From contig CAZRVU010000012.1 in NCBI GenBank assembly GCA_964603615.1, forward strand, positions 1 through 50,353: a stretch of 50,353 nucleotides of DNA, given 5' to 3'. Of the stretch, positions 24,391 to 32,062 are shown in pieces; positions within the stretch are counted from its first letter, which is position 1, and each line of letters begins with the position of its first letter. The notes under the pieces are model-generated. The model made no database searches. It was not told the origin of the DNA and saw only the letters and a program-made list of their open reading frames with translations. The DNA is from JAAZMI01 sp964603615 (GTDB lineage Bacteria > Bacillota > Dethiobacteria > DTU022 > UBA8154). Both the position numbers and the translations under genes were made by a program.

Positions 24391-24765
24391 ATGTCCCAAG
24401 TTAAAACCAAGGGGGAAAACCCAGTGTTTAAAAAACGTATTTCGGTGTCTCGGAAACGCCAGATAACCATACCGATTGAATTCTATAACAGCGTCGGCAT
24501 TGATAAGGAAGTGGAATGCTATGTCCAAAACAATGCCATCGTCATTCGTCCCGTTCGGGAAAGCGGCGGAGAATTTGACGAACAGATCCTGGCCGATTTA
24601 ATAGCACAAGGTCTTTCCGGACAAGAACTGCTGGATAAATTTAAAGAAACCCGCCGCCAAGTTCGTCCCGCGGTGGAACGTTTGCTTGAAAAAGCTCGTC
24701 TTGCAGCTCAGGGTCAGGCGTCAAGTGATAGTTATGAAGGTGTCTTTGGCGCGAAGACAGACTGA
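24391..24765 (+). CDS. AbrB/SpoVT-type antitoxin
   Basis: A 124-residue protein whose residues about 13-55 form a swapped-hairpin AbrB domain (KRISVSRKRQITIPIEFYNS, then VGIDKEVECYVQNNAIVIRP). The C-terminal part is helical (EQILADLIAQGLSGQELLDK) and would wrap the toxin. AAGGGGGGAT precedes the ATG. The stop overlaps the next start as TGATG, the typical coupling of antitoxin and toxin. It should neutralise the RelE-like protein and repress its own promoter. Confidence 0.85.
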   Translation: MSQVKTKGENPVFKKRISVSRKRQITIPIEFYNSVGIDKEVECYVQNNAIVIRPVRESGGEFDEQILADLIAQGLSGQELLDKFKETRRQVRPAVERLLEKARLAAQGQASSDSYEGVFGAKTD

Positions 24766-25055
24766 TGGCCAAATTAATCATTTTGCCTTTGGCTGCCCAC
24801 TATCTAAAAAAGCTTAAAGAGAAACCGCTGAAGGATAAATTTCAAACCGCTATCGATCAGATTCTAAGGGATCCCTATTTTGGCGAACCTAAAACCGGTG
24901 ATCTTAGCGGCATATATTGCTGCGATATATGCCACAACAAAACCAATTACGAACTGGCCTACACTATTGTTGAAGAAGATGACGAAACCGTTATCGTTAT
25001 ACTTGCGGGGACCCGTGAAAACTTCTATAAAGAACTGAAGCGTTACATGAAGTAA
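24765..25055 (+). CDS. RelE/ParE-superfamily toxin
   Basis: A 96-residue basic protein with the RelE/ParE fold: an N-terminal strand and helices with lysine-rich stretch (AAHYLKKLKEKPLKDKFQTA), a middle GDLSGIYCCDICHNKTNYEL strand pair and a C-terminal strand plus helix (VIVILAGTRENFYKELKRYM). Proteins of this family cut mRNA on the ribosome or inhibit gyrase; which applies cannot be told. It starts one base inside the antitoxin stop codon. A 7-bp hairpin (25059-25065 with 25092-25098) follows the stop and may end the transcript. Confidence 0.82.
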   Translation: MAKLIILPLAAHYLKKLKEKPLKDKFQTAIDQILRDPYFGEPKTGDLSGIYCCDICHNKTNYELAYTIVEEDDETVIVILAGTRENFYKELKRYMK

Positions 25056-25098
25056 ACGCACTTTGACCTGTGCCCGGTTTGGCGGACACACCAAAGTG

Positions 25099-25464
25099 AG
25101 ATAAAAAAAATTCAATGGAAGTGTCCTTCATCTATTTATTTTGGACGTCAATCTTTGTCCCCAAAAGTAAAAACGATTATAGAGAATAAAAATATGCTGG
25201 GAATAAGCTCAGGGGTGTAGAATTGACGGAGGCAGAACAGGCAGCTTTAGATTGGCTGGTTAGTTAAATGGAAGACGGTTACGGTTAATAGTATTGTGCC
25301 AGCTTGCGGAAAGTTATCTAAAAAAACGGGTGAAGAAAATAAAGTCAACGGGGGGTGGGGATGGGGCTCTGGCTTTATCAGGGCCTTTACCTCATTTTTA
25401 TTTTGTCAGTTTATAAAGTGCATATTGATTTAATGAAACCCCTTCTTTTTCGGCTTCCTAGCAG
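25099..25464. other. Interval between two toxin-antitoxin pairs
   Basis: No gene with a credible ribosome site and known family is visible in about 365 bases. A 14-codon ORF from TTG 25223 (LTEAEQAALDWLVS) may be a remnant of a longer gene. Confidence 0.3.
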
Positions 25465-25815
25465 TTACATAAAAGTTTCTTTTTCAAATATTTCCTCTAT
25501 ATAAGCTATCAATTCTGGAATAGAAGTTTGGGCAGTATCCCAAACAATTTCCAGATTCATAATATGATATCCATGTGCAGCAAAGTTTCGCATTCCAATC
25601 ATTGAACGCCAAGGAATTTGAGAATGTTCATCAATAAATTCCTTAGGCAATCTACCCGCTAATTCGCCAATATTAAGCAAGGACATAACGACACCTTTCT
25701 TTATCAAAGAGTTTTTGCGTAGTTCTTCCAAAGTGTCCACTGATTGTGAAAAAGTAATTACGTCTTTTGCATCTTCTAAAATATGCTCTAATATAGATCT
25801 AATTCTCTCGTTCAT
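25465..25815 (-). CDS. hepT: HepT-like ribonuclease toxin (DUF86)
   Basis: A 116-residue all-alpha HEPN protein with the catalytic motif R-x4-H-x-Y as RNFAAHGY (Arg76, His81, Tyr83) after the MGVVMSLLNIGELAGRLP-type helix. HepT toxins cleave RNA and are held inactive by the MntA nucleotidyltransferase, which AMPylates the Tyr of this motif. Its start overlaps the end of the mntA gene by 17 bases, so the pair is co-translated on the minus strand. All catalytic residues are intact. Confidence 0.92.
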   Translation of the reverse strand: MNERIRSILEHILEDAKDVITFSQSVDTLEELRKNSLIKKGVVMSLLNIGELAGRLPKEFIDEHSQIPWRSMIGMRNFAAHGYHIMNLEIVWDTAQTSIPELIAYIEEIFEKETFM

Positions 25816-26098
25816 ATATTATCCTCACATCTTGCATAACATTTTTTTTAAATTGCTCCTTAGCTTCGTGCTGTAGGGCATCGAAAGTTATTAAGTCCAC
25901 TGATCTATTAAAAGCTTTTTCTAAATCAACTTGTAAGCTAAAGAATATAATGCCACGTGTATTTGGTAAGAACTCAACTATCATGTCAATATCACTACTA
26001 GCGGTCATGTCACCACGGGCTACTGAACCAAAAAACGCTGCCCGTTTGATAGGGTATCCATTTATAACCTCAAGGGCAATAGATTCTAGATTGTCCAT
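25799..26098 (-). CDS. mntA: MntA-like nucleotidyltransferase antitoxin
   Basis: A 99-residue minimal nucleotidyltransferase. The motif GS-x10-D-x-D is complete (Gly24-Ser25 ... Asp36-x-Asp38 in FFGSVARGDMTASSDIDMIV). MntA transfers AMP to the HepT toxin and thereby silences it. It is the first gene of the minus-strand pair. Upstream (26099-26110, read on the minus strand) AGGGGGACTCGCT provides a ribosome site at normal distance. The third family acidic residue is probably in the DLITFDAL segment. Confidence 0.92.
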   Translation of the reverse strand: MDNLESIALEVINGYPIKRAAFFGSVARGDMTASSDIDMIVEFLPNTRGIIFFSLQVDLEKAFNRSVDLITFDALQHEAKEQFKKNVMQDVRIIYEREN

Positions 26099-26273
26099 AG
26101 CGAGTCCCCCTTTGCTCTTAATGAAGTTATTTTATCAAAAAAGAAAGAAAAAATCTACCACAATGAAAACTGGATACTTTGATTTTCAATCTCATGATAT
26201 CCTTGCAGAACTATGAGTAAAATGTTAGCGGGAGGGGGAAGTTTTTAAAAAAGATTAGGTCTTAGCAGGAAAA

Positions 26274-26333
26274 GAGAGGCCTCGTTCCAGAAAAGGTAAG
26301 CATCACCAATACCAGGAGGAACGGAGGCCTCTC
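26274..26333 (-). repeat. Long hairpin with 15-bp arms
   Basis: Arms 26274-26288 (GAGAGGCCTCGTTCC) and 26318-26333 are complementary with a single bulged base. A loop of 29 bases contains a further GGT/ACC pairing. It follows the small minus-strand gene at 26349 and could be its terminator (TTTT after the arm on that strand), but the stem is much longer than a terminator needs and resembles a mobile palindromic repeat. Confidence 0.6.
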
Positions 26334-26348
26334 AAGTTGGAACTTTCC

Positions 26349-26555
26349 TCAATATTGTTCGCTTTTTCTGAATAAATATCTGCTTTTTTCACCGTTCATT
26401 GCCACTGTTGTCTGTCCGATTATTGCTCCATCTTTGTAGATGTTTGCAGTTATTTGCTGATCAATATTTTTGTTGAACGGAATTTTATCAATAATCAATA
26501 AAGCAACTATGATAAATAAAGCTGTTTTGATGATTGTCTTAGTGTATTGCTTCAT
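26349..26555 (-). CDS. Small single-pass membrane or secreted protein
   Basis: A 68-residue product with a basic N-terminus and one hydrophobic helix (TIIKTALFIIVALLIIDKIP, about 8-27) followed by a polar, strand-rich domain of about 40 residues (QQITANIYKDGAIIGQTTVA). ATGGAGGAGTAG ahead of the ATG gives a strong ribosome site, so I accept it as a gene. No family is recognised; the tail reads like a small beta-sandwich exposed outside the membrane. Confidence 0.6.
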   Translation of the reverse strand: MKQYTKTIIKTALFIIVALLIIDKIPFNKNIDQQITANIYKDGAIIGQTTVAMNGEKSRYLFRKSEQY

Positions 26556-26621
26556 TTGCTACTCCTCCATGCTAATGCTAAACAATTTTAATAATCTGTA
26601 CTTAATTTTATCACGACATAG

Positions 26622-26654
26622 TAAAAATGTAATGGGCTTTTCAGCCCATTACAT
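26622..26654 (-). terminator. Intrinsic terminator after tRNA-Ala
   Basis: A 12-bp perfect stem (26627-26638 with 26643-26654) with a four-base loop is followed on the minus strand by TTTTT. It lies 20 bases after the 3' end of the tRNA and closes the RNA unit. Confidence 0.9.
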
Positions 26655-26673
26655 CCATAATTACCATTAGACA

Positions 26674-26749
26674 TGGTGGACCCGAGGGGAGTTGAACCCC
26701 TGGCCTCTAGAATGCGAATCTAGCGCTCTCCCATCTGAGCTACGGGCCC
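26674..26749 (-). tRNA. tRNA-Ala (anticodon CGC)
   Basis: The minus strand folds into a complete 76-base cloverleaf. The acceptor stem GGGCCCG/CGGGTCC has the G3:U70 pair that marks alanine tRNAs, A73 and an encoded CCA. The anticodon stem CTAGA/TCTAG closes the loop TTCGCAT, so the anticodon is CGC reading GCG. The T arm AGGGG-TTCAACT-CCCCT is regular. Confidence 0.97.
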
Positions 26750-26787
26750 GTGTTTTAATTATTTCTTATTCATATTATTCATAAATT

Positions 26788-26904
26788 CCCCCGGTGGGCA
26801 AGGGCCTTAACGTAGTGCTAACTTTGGGGCCGACCGCCGTGCCTACCATGGGGAGGAAACTACCGCGGGAAGGCAACTACGGGGTCGCCTGCAGTGCCCC
26901 CGCA
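26788..26904 (-). ncRNA. Unassigned structured RNA upstream of tRNA-Ala
   Basis: A GC-rich stretch of about 117 bases starts six or seven bases after a consensus promoter on the minus strand and ends about 38 bases before tRNA-Ala. Its ends can pair (CCCT with GGGG, then GGGCA with TGCCC), and inner pairings include CGTAGT with ACTACG and TGCCT with AGGCA. No open frame with a ribosome site lies in it. The size and end pairing recall a compact 6S-type RNA, but I cannot confirm this, and SRP RNA, 5S rRNA, tmRNA and RNase P signatures are absent. No T-run ends it, so it may be a processed leader of the tRNA transcript. Confidence 0.5.
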
Positions 26905-26910
26905 GGGTTA

Positions 26911-26939
26911 ATTATAGCAGTTGGCGGGGAGAAAGACAA
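26911..26939 (-). promoter_or_regulatory. SigA-type promoter of the ncRNA/tRNA unit
   Basis: On the minus strand TTGTCT (26934-26939), a 17-base spacer and TATAAT (26911-26916) form a near-consensus vegetative promoter. The predicted transcript start is near 26904. Between this promoter and 27248 I see no gene. Confidence 0.8.
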
Positions 26940-27248
26940 GGACATTTGAAGGATCCTCCCTCCAATAATATTTGTAACTGCTCACTCCTTGCCATCCTAA
27001 ATGTTAGCGAAAGCTCTCTGTTTTTGTTTACCATGTTTTGGAGTTTTGCAGACCGGGTTAAAAGGGTATCTGCAGCGTGTTAAGCCGGGCAGTTACTAAG
27101 ATTTTGCTCCCAGTTGAGGACGCGTCACAGGGGGATAGCTTGTACATACGGCTTACTTCTCCCCATTAAAATTTATTCCTAGTTGAGGGCTATTGACAGG
27201 GCCCTTAAAAAAACCTCATTTACCACATTATTTGCGTATTTCCTTGCT

Positions 27249-28601
27249 TTAGTTTGAGATTGCTTTCCTGCCTACCCTGGCGGCCAGCAGGACCGGGTCA
27301 TATACCGGGGCGAAGGGGGGAGCATAGGCCAGGTCTAGCTCGAATACTTCGTCCAGGGTCATTTTGTTGTAGATGGCTGTGGCGTAGACGTCTATTCTTT
27401 TTACGGCGTCGAGGGGGCCGGCCAACTGGGCGCCCAGGATAAGCCCTGTGCCTTTTTCTGCGATTACCAGGGAAAAGAGATTTTCTGAGCCGGGGTAATA
27501 GCGGGCTTTGCTCCAGGAGTTAAGGGTAATTTTTGCCGGGTTAAAATTATTTTTAATTGCTTCTTCATAAGTTAAGCCGGTCCTGGCTACACCAAGGGAG
27601 AAGCATTTAGTGATGGCTGTGCCCAAGATCCCGCGAAAGGGTGTTTTTATGCCGGCCATATTCATCCCCGCCAGCATCCCTTCCTTGTTGGCTTTGAGGG
27701 CCAAGGGGGTATAGACGGGTTTTTTGCTTAGCATGTGTGTTGTTTCGGCGCAGTCTCCTGCGGCATAAATATGCTGGTAGTTGGTCTGCAGGTATTCGTT
27801 GACTTTAATGGCTCCCCTTACGCCGAGTTTGATCCCACATTCTGCCGCCAATGTGCTGGCCGGGACGACGCCCAGCCCCAAAAAGACAAAATCGTAGGGC
27901 AGGTCGCCTTTGTCTGTAGCCACAATGACGCCTGCGCCTTCTTCCCTTATCTCCTTGATTGCCGTCTCCAGATTTAAAACTACGCCGTTGCGGGACATTT
28001 CTTCTTTAATCAGATCCGAAATTTCTATTTCAAAGGTTCTGGCCAGATCTGCCCTGCGGTGCAGGAGATGTGTTTCAAGCCCCCTGCTTTTAAAAGCCTC
28101 TACCATTTCTACGCCGATGTAGCCTCCGCCGATGACGGCACATTTGCCCGGAGAATTATTTTTGATAAAGGTATTGATATTTTCAATGTCATAAAGATTT
28201 TTTAATACAAATATCTTTTCTGAGGGGCGATATTTAATGCCGGAAACCTGGGGCAGGGAGCCTGTGGCGATCAATAACAGGTCAAAACTTTCTTCCTGCA
28301 CGCCTTGTTCGTTTCTAACGGTAACTTTTTTGCCCTCCGGATCTATGCCGATGGCTTCATGCCGGAGCCGCAGGTCAATCTTCCTCTTTTGAATGGCGGT
28401 TTCAGGTGTTAGTTCAATAAGCCGCTCTTTCTCCGGAACAAGGTCTGCTAGATAATAGGGCATACCGCAGGCGGCATAAGAGATGTAGCCGGTCTTTTCC
28501 AAAACGACCACCTCCCAGGCAGGTTTTAATCTTTTAACCTGACTGGCACCGCTCATACCGGCGGCATCGCCACCGATAACAACCAGCTTTTTTTTATCCA
28601 T
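27249..28601 (-). CDS. CoA-disulfide reductase/NADH oxidase-like flavoprotein
   Basis: A 450-residue FAD- and NAD(P)H-dependent disulfide oxidoreductase of the single-cysteine group (CoA-disulfide reductase, NADH oxidase, NADH peroxidase). The FAD fold is at the N-terminus (LVVIGGDAAGMSGASQVKRL), the redox Cys is Cys45 (ISYAACGMPYYL), the NAD(P)H fold is at about 150-180 (CAVIGGGYIGVEMVEAFKSR), the second FAD motif is IYAAGDCAET and the C-terminal dimerisation domain runs from about 330. It may reduce CoA disulfide or persulfides, or detoxify oxygen in an anaerobe. AAAGGAGG precedes the ATG on the minus strand. It stands alone, with about 250 bases to azlD. Confidence 0.92.
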   Translation of the reverse strand: MDKKKLVVIGGDAAGMSGASQVKRLKPAWEVVVLEKTGYISYAACGMPYYLADLVPEKERLIELTPETAIQKRKIDLRLRHEAIGIDPEGKKVTVRNEQGVQEESFDLLLIATGSLPQVSGIKYRPSEKIFVLKNLYDIENINTFIKNNSPGKCAVIGGGYIGVEMVEAFKSRGLETHLLHRRADLARTFEIEISDLIKEEMSRNGVVLNLETAIKEIREEGAGVIVATDKGDLPYDFVFLGLGVVPASTLAAECGIKLGVRGAIKVNEYLQTNYQHIYAAGDCAETTHMLSKKPVYTPLALKANKEGMLAGMNMAGIKTPFRGILGTAITKCFSLGVARTGLTYEEAIKNNFNPAKITLNSWSKARYYPGSENLFSLVIAEKGTGLILGAQLAGPLDAVKRIDVYATAIYNKMTLDEVFELDLAYAPPFAPVYDPVLLAARVGRKAISN

Positions 28602-28847
28602 GTTTTTTCCTCCTTTGCTGACTTAAACCCAAAAGATGGCGCCAATTGTTCCTTTAATAATTCTTTTCATTTAGTTTATGTTATCACAAAATTGGCGGAA
28701 ATAAAACTAGCAGGTACGCGCTGCAAGGGCGCAGGTGTAGTATCCTATTTTTTTTGCCGGGGATTCCCACTTCTACAGGCAGGCGATAAATGTGCTGCTC
28801 CTGTGGCCCGGGGCCTGGTTTTTGGGTATAAGCGGTTGGGGTTGACA

Positions 28848-29180
28848 TTAAAAAAATATTCTCAAAAGGGCAACGCTGGCCATCCCGGCAAGGATGGTCA
28901 GGAACATATTTTTGGAAAGAAAGGCAGTGGCCAGGGCGGGGAGGGCGGCCCAAAAGTAAAGGTTTTCCCCGGGGTGCAGGGTTAAATGCCCTGTTGGCAT
29001 GAAAAGGATTGGGCCTAACAGGGCGGCCAGGACGGCAACGGGAACATAAGAAAGCCAGATCTCGATTTGCGGTGGCAATTTGCGGCGGGAAAGCAGCAGG
29101 ATTGGGAACAGGCGTGGCAGATAAGTGACCAGGGCCATGCAAAGGATGATTAGGACTATGTTTTTGGGGTAGGCAGGCAT
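28848..29180 (-). CDS. azlD: AzlD family branched-chain amino acid exporter subunit
   Basis: A 110-residue membrane protein with four hydrophobic segments matching AzlD: an early VTYLPRLFPILLLSRRKLPP, then WLSYVPVAVLAALLGPIL, and a C-terminal small-residue-rich helix pair. AzlD forms the small subunit of the AzlCD exporter for branched-chain amino acids and analogues. It lies downstream of azlC on the minus strand with a gap of 94 bases. Overlapping frames on the same strand are shadows, since this frame has the family match. Confidence 0.92.
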   Translation of the reverse strand: MPAYPKNIVLIILCMALVTYLPRLFPILLLSRRKLPPQIEIWLSYVPVAVLAALLGPILFMPTGHLTLHPGENLYFWAALPALATAFLSKNMFLTILAGMASVALLRIFF

Positions 29181-29274
29181 TTTTTCACGACCGGTAGTTT
29201 TTTGGTAAATCAGTTTTGATTATATCATTTTTGAGCCCGGTGTGCACAAAAATGGTGTAATCTGCCGCACCCTA

Positions 29275-29970
29275 TCAATACGGATTAGAATTATTCTCCA
29301 GGAATAGGCCCAGGGTAGCGCCAATCAGCGTGGCTAACATAATCTGCCAGTGGCCTTCACTTTTTAAGGAGAAAAGAATGGAAAGGAAAGCGGAAAATAA
29401 GGCAATAACAATATGGCGGCGGGTTTTTAATTGAATAAATAAGAGGGCAATGAACATGGCTGGCAAGGCATAGTCTAATCCCCAGGCTTCCAGGTTGCCG
29501 GTCAGCAGGCTGCCGGCCCAGGCTCCCAGCACGGAGCTGCCTAGCCAGGAACAGTGGGCGGCCAAATTGGTGGTAAGGATCCGCGCCGGGGGCGGGCTGC
29601 CTGCTTCGTTTTGGAAATTAACGCTGTGCAGGGCGAAGGTTTCATCGGTCAGTTCAAAAGCAAAAAAAGCTTGTTGCGGGCGGCTGAGGTGCCCGAGGCG
29701 GGGTGCCAGGGTGGCGCTCATTAAAAGATGCCGCAGGTTAACTAAAAAGGTGGTTATGGTGAGGGTCAAAAGCCCTGTACCACCAGCCAAAAGGCTGACG
29801 GCGATCAGTTGGGATGAGCCGGCGTAAACTAGTAATGACATCAAAAGACAATCCCGGCAGTTCAAACCGGCATTTGTGGCGAGGACACCGAAAGCAAAGC
29901 CGATGGGGAAATAACCGAGCATAATAGGGATGCTCCGCACAAAACCGCGGCAGATATCTCCAGATTTCAT
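29275..29970 (-). CDS. azlC: AzlC family branched-chain amino acid exporter
   Basis: A 231-residue membrane protein of the AzlC family with the hallmark IMLGYFPIGFAFGVLATNAG near the N-terminus, LLVYAGSSQLIAVSLL and FLVNLRHLLMSATLAPRLG, then FFAFELTDETFAL. It is the main translocating subunit of AzlCD. A GGGGGG run lies about 10 bases before the ATG, a modest ribosome site. The first seven codons (MKSGDIC) are exactly repeated in a short ORF just upstream, which has a better site and stops six bases before this ATG, suggesting translational coupling. Confidence 0.94.
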   Translation of the reverse strand: MKSGDICRGFVRSIPIMLGYFPIGFAFGVLATNAGLNCRDCLLMSLLVYAGSSQLIAVSLLAGGTGLLTLTITTFLVNLRHLLMSATLAPRLGHLSRPQQAFFAFELTDETFALHSVNFQNEAGSPPPARILTTNLAAHCSWLGSSVLGAWAGSLLTGNLEAWGLDYALPAMFIALLFIQLKTRRHIVIALFSAFLSILFSLKSEGHWQIMLATLIGATLGLFLENNSNPY

Positions 29971-29976
29971 TTACAG

Positions 29977-30039
29977 TTATCCCCCCTGCCAGGTCTTTTT
30001 TATCAACTGGGCTGCTGCGCAGATATCTCCAGATTTCAT
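29977..30039 (-). CDS. Short upstream ORF copying the start of azlC
   Basis: On the minus strand, ATG at 30039 with GGAGGAG upstream opens a 20-codon frame, MKSGDICAAAQLIKKTWQGG, ending in TAA at 29977, six bases before the azlC ATG. Its first seven codons match azlC because a 23-bp segment is duplicated (29950-29972 and 30019-30041, offset 69). It could act as a leader peptide that feeds ribosomes to azlC, or be a chance product of the duplication. Confidence 0.5.
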   Translation of the reverse strand: MKSGDICAAAQLIKKTWQGG

Positions 30040-30117
30040 TTGCTGCTATCTCCTCCGCTTGCTTATTATTCTCCCGGGGGATTTTCCAGAGCGGCGAGGA
30101 TTAGGCGCAGCATTTCT

Positions 30118-30217
30118 NNNNNNNNNNNNNNNNNNNNNNNNNNNNNNNNNNNNNNNNNNNNNNNNNNNNNNNNNNNNNNNNNNNNNNNNNNNNNNNNNNN
30201 NNNNNNNNNNNNNNNNN
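30118..30217. other. Scaffold gap of 100 N with identical 55-bp flanks
   Basis: The 55 bases before the gap (30063-30117) are the same as the 55 after it (30218-30272). This is what a placeholder between two contigs that overlap by one assembler k-mer looks like. The left copy repeats the 3' end of the anti-sigma gene that follows. Confidence 0.9.
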
Positions 30218-30220
30218 TTA

Positions 30221-31324
30221 TTATTCTCCCGGGGGATTTTCCAGAGCGGCGAGGATTAGGCGCAGCATTTCTTCTGTGAACTGCCCCGACAGGGTAATAA
30301 GGGAATCTTCCTGCAACCAGGTGAGGGTGCAGAGCCCCGGGGAGGGCCGGAAGAAATAGCCGTGATAGGGGCCCACCTGCATTGGCTGTGAGGGGCCGGG
30401 GGCGTCGGCTGGATCTGCGCCCGCGCCGGGCATTGCTTCTTCCTGCTTAAACTGTTGAGTAAGGGTAAACCCGCCGTTTTTCTCACTGTCAAATACCTGG
30501 CTAATTTGTAAAAGGGCTTCTCCGGTGCAGATAATAGTGCCCTCCTTGAAACTAAAGCCACCCGGCAGCAACCTTAATTGCCATATTTTTCCGGTAGTCA
30601 AGGGGCGTATTTCTTTTAAGGCCTGTCGGAAAGAGTCTTCATCCATAAAGGTTTTTTCCTCGGGATCGGGCCGCAGGCTCCGGTCCAATTGGGAATTGCG
30701 GGGTTGTTTCTCCGATGAAGAATTTTCTGCTGCCTGCAGGCCAAGGCTTTTAGGGGGCCGGGCTTTTTCTTCCCCCTGTGTAAAATCTGCCTCACCCTGT
30801 GCAGTAAAGGTATCTTCTTTGCTGCCGGGCGGGGCAAAGCTCTTTAAAGCAGTAGTTCCACCCGCTTTCTCTAAATCCGCAGATTCCTCTGCTATTCCTG
30901 CTATTTCTGATTCCCCCAATTCCCGCGAAAAGAGAACCACATCATCGCAGTACCCGTTTTCTGTTAGATAATAGTATTGCAAGCCTGTTTCCAGCGTAGA
31001 TATTTGATCCTGCGGCAGGATATCCGCCTGGCTCATTAAAGGAATGATACGGGATAGAAGGACAGCAATTAGCAAGCACGCAGCAATTAGGCCGGCCAAC
31101 GACGAATGTTTTTTGTAAAAGTAGAATAATCTATTTCTAGTGTGTGTCGATGCTTCCGGCGGCAGGAGTTGCTGTTCTGCATCTTTTTCGATGGCGGCGA
31201 ATTCCGGCCGTTGTTGCAGTTTCAGCCAAAATTGTTGGCGGGAAGGATACTTAATATTTTGGGCCTCCTCGTGGAAGGCTTGCCGCAGCAGTTTAGGTAG
31301 GTTATCCTGTTTTAGACGGATCAT
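30221..31324 (-). CDS. Putative anti-sigma factor (membrane protein)
   Basis: A 367-residue protein directly after an ECF sigma factor gene. Residues 1-80 are a charged cytoplasmic domain (MIRLKQDNLPKLLRQAFHEE), about 81-105 a single membrane helix (HSSLAGLIAACLLIAVLLSR) and the rest an extracytoplasmic domain with a Glu/Ser/Lys-rich linker. The C-terminal 100 residues (GPYHGYFFRPSPGLCTLTWL, LITLSGQFTEEMLRLILAAL) resemble the DUF4367-type sensor domain of clostridial anti-sigma factors. I chose ATG 31324; a TTG at 31369 would extend it by 15 residues. No ZAS motif (Hx3CxxC) is seen, so assignment rests on layout and pairing. Residues at the very end lie beside the scaffold gap. Confidence 0.75.
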   Translation of the reverse strand: MIRLKQDNLPKLLRQAFHEEAQNIKYPSRQQFWLKLQQRPEFAAIEKDAEQQLLPPEASTHTRNRLFYFYKKHSSLAGLIAACLLIAVLLSRIIPLMSQADILPQDQISTLETGLQYYYLTENGYCDDVVLFSRELGESEIAGIAEESADLEKAGGTTALKSFAPPGSKEDTFTAQGEADFTQGEEKARPPKSLGLQAAENSSSEKQPRNSQLDRSLRPDPEEKTFMDEDSFRQALKEIRPLTTGKIWQLRLLPGGFSFKEGTIICTGEALLQISQVFDSEKNGGFTLTQQFKQEEAMPGAGADPADAPGPSQPMQVGPYHGYFFRPSPGLCTLTWLQEDSLITLSGQFTEEMLRLILAALENPPGE

Positions 31325-31392
31325 CTTATCCCAACTTTCTAGTAAAAATAGTCTGAAAGGACGGGGCAAGCAGTATAACTCTTCTGGTTTTA

Positions 31393-31932
31393 CTAAAATG
31401 TTTCAGGGATCTTATCTATTTGACGTTTTTTATTCCCCGAAGGTTCCAATAAGACGCGTATTTTTTTGCGGGCACGAAACAGGCGGGACTTCACTGTTCC
31501 CAGGGGAGCTTGTGTTAGGTTGGCAATCTCCTTGATGCTCAATTCGTTGAAATATTTAAAAACGAGTATCTCCCTATCTTCGGGTTCAAGTTGGGACAGG
31601 GCATCCTTAATTTCCCGGGCGGTTTCGTTTTTTTCAAAGCTTTCATGAGGAAAATCGCCGGGGGAGGTGCTGGCATGGATGGCCATCTGATCGGTGAAGA
31701 TCATTTTTTTCTTTTTACGCAGCAGATCTATGCCATAATTGGAAGCAATGACGCTTACCCATGAACCAAATTTATCCATTGAACGTAAGGTTGACATATT
31801 GGAAAATGCTCTTAAAAAAGCCTCCTGGGTGGCGTCTTCAGCTAACTGATAATCACCAGTGACAAGGAAGGCAGTACGGAAAGTCTTATTAAAATATTGG
31901 TGATATAATTCTTCAAGAATGCTTTTTTTCAT
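31393..31932 (-). CDS. ECF-type RNA polymerase sigma factor
   Basis: A 179-residue sigma-70 factor of the extracytoplasmic-function group. Region 2 spans about 8-75 (YHQYFNKTFRTAFLVTGDYQ, LAEDATQEAFLRAF, KFGSWVSVIASNYGIDLLRK) and region 4 about 110-160 (LSQLEPEDREILVFKYFNEL, SIKEIANLTQAPLGTVKSRL). The linker between them is short, as in ECF factors. AGAGGTG lies nine bases before the ATG. The putative anti-sigma gene follows after 68 bases, so the pair probably forms one envelope-stress switch. Confidence 0.95.
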   Translation of the reverse strand: MKKSILEELYHQYFNKTFRTAFLVTGDYQLAEDATQEAFLRAFSNMSTLRSMDKFGSWVSVIASNYGIDLLRKKKKMIFTDQMAIHASTSPGDFPHESFEKNETAREIKDALSQLEPEDREILVFKYFNELSIKEIANLTQAPLGTVKSRLFRARKKIRVLLEPSGNKKRQIDKIPETF

Positions 31933-32062
31933 GCTTATCGGGCACCTCTTCTATAAGCCAACTGTTTTTATTTTATCATAAAAGGTTCGTTGCGTGGGAA
32001 TAGGTTTATTATGATAAAATTATAGTGAAAGGAAAAGATGAGTGGGAAGAGAGGTAAATAAG

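Noticed and set aside
26788..26904. 5S rRNA, SRP RNA, tmRNA or RNase P RNA
   Set aside because: The diagnostic sequences of each are missing (for example the GGAAG...AGCAG loop of SRP RNA and the AGGAAAGTCC of RNase P RNA), so the RNA is left unassigned.
28684..29142. 152-codon minus-strand ORF over azlD
   Set aside because: It is an off-frame shadow; the AzlD frame has the family motifs and hydrophobic pattern.
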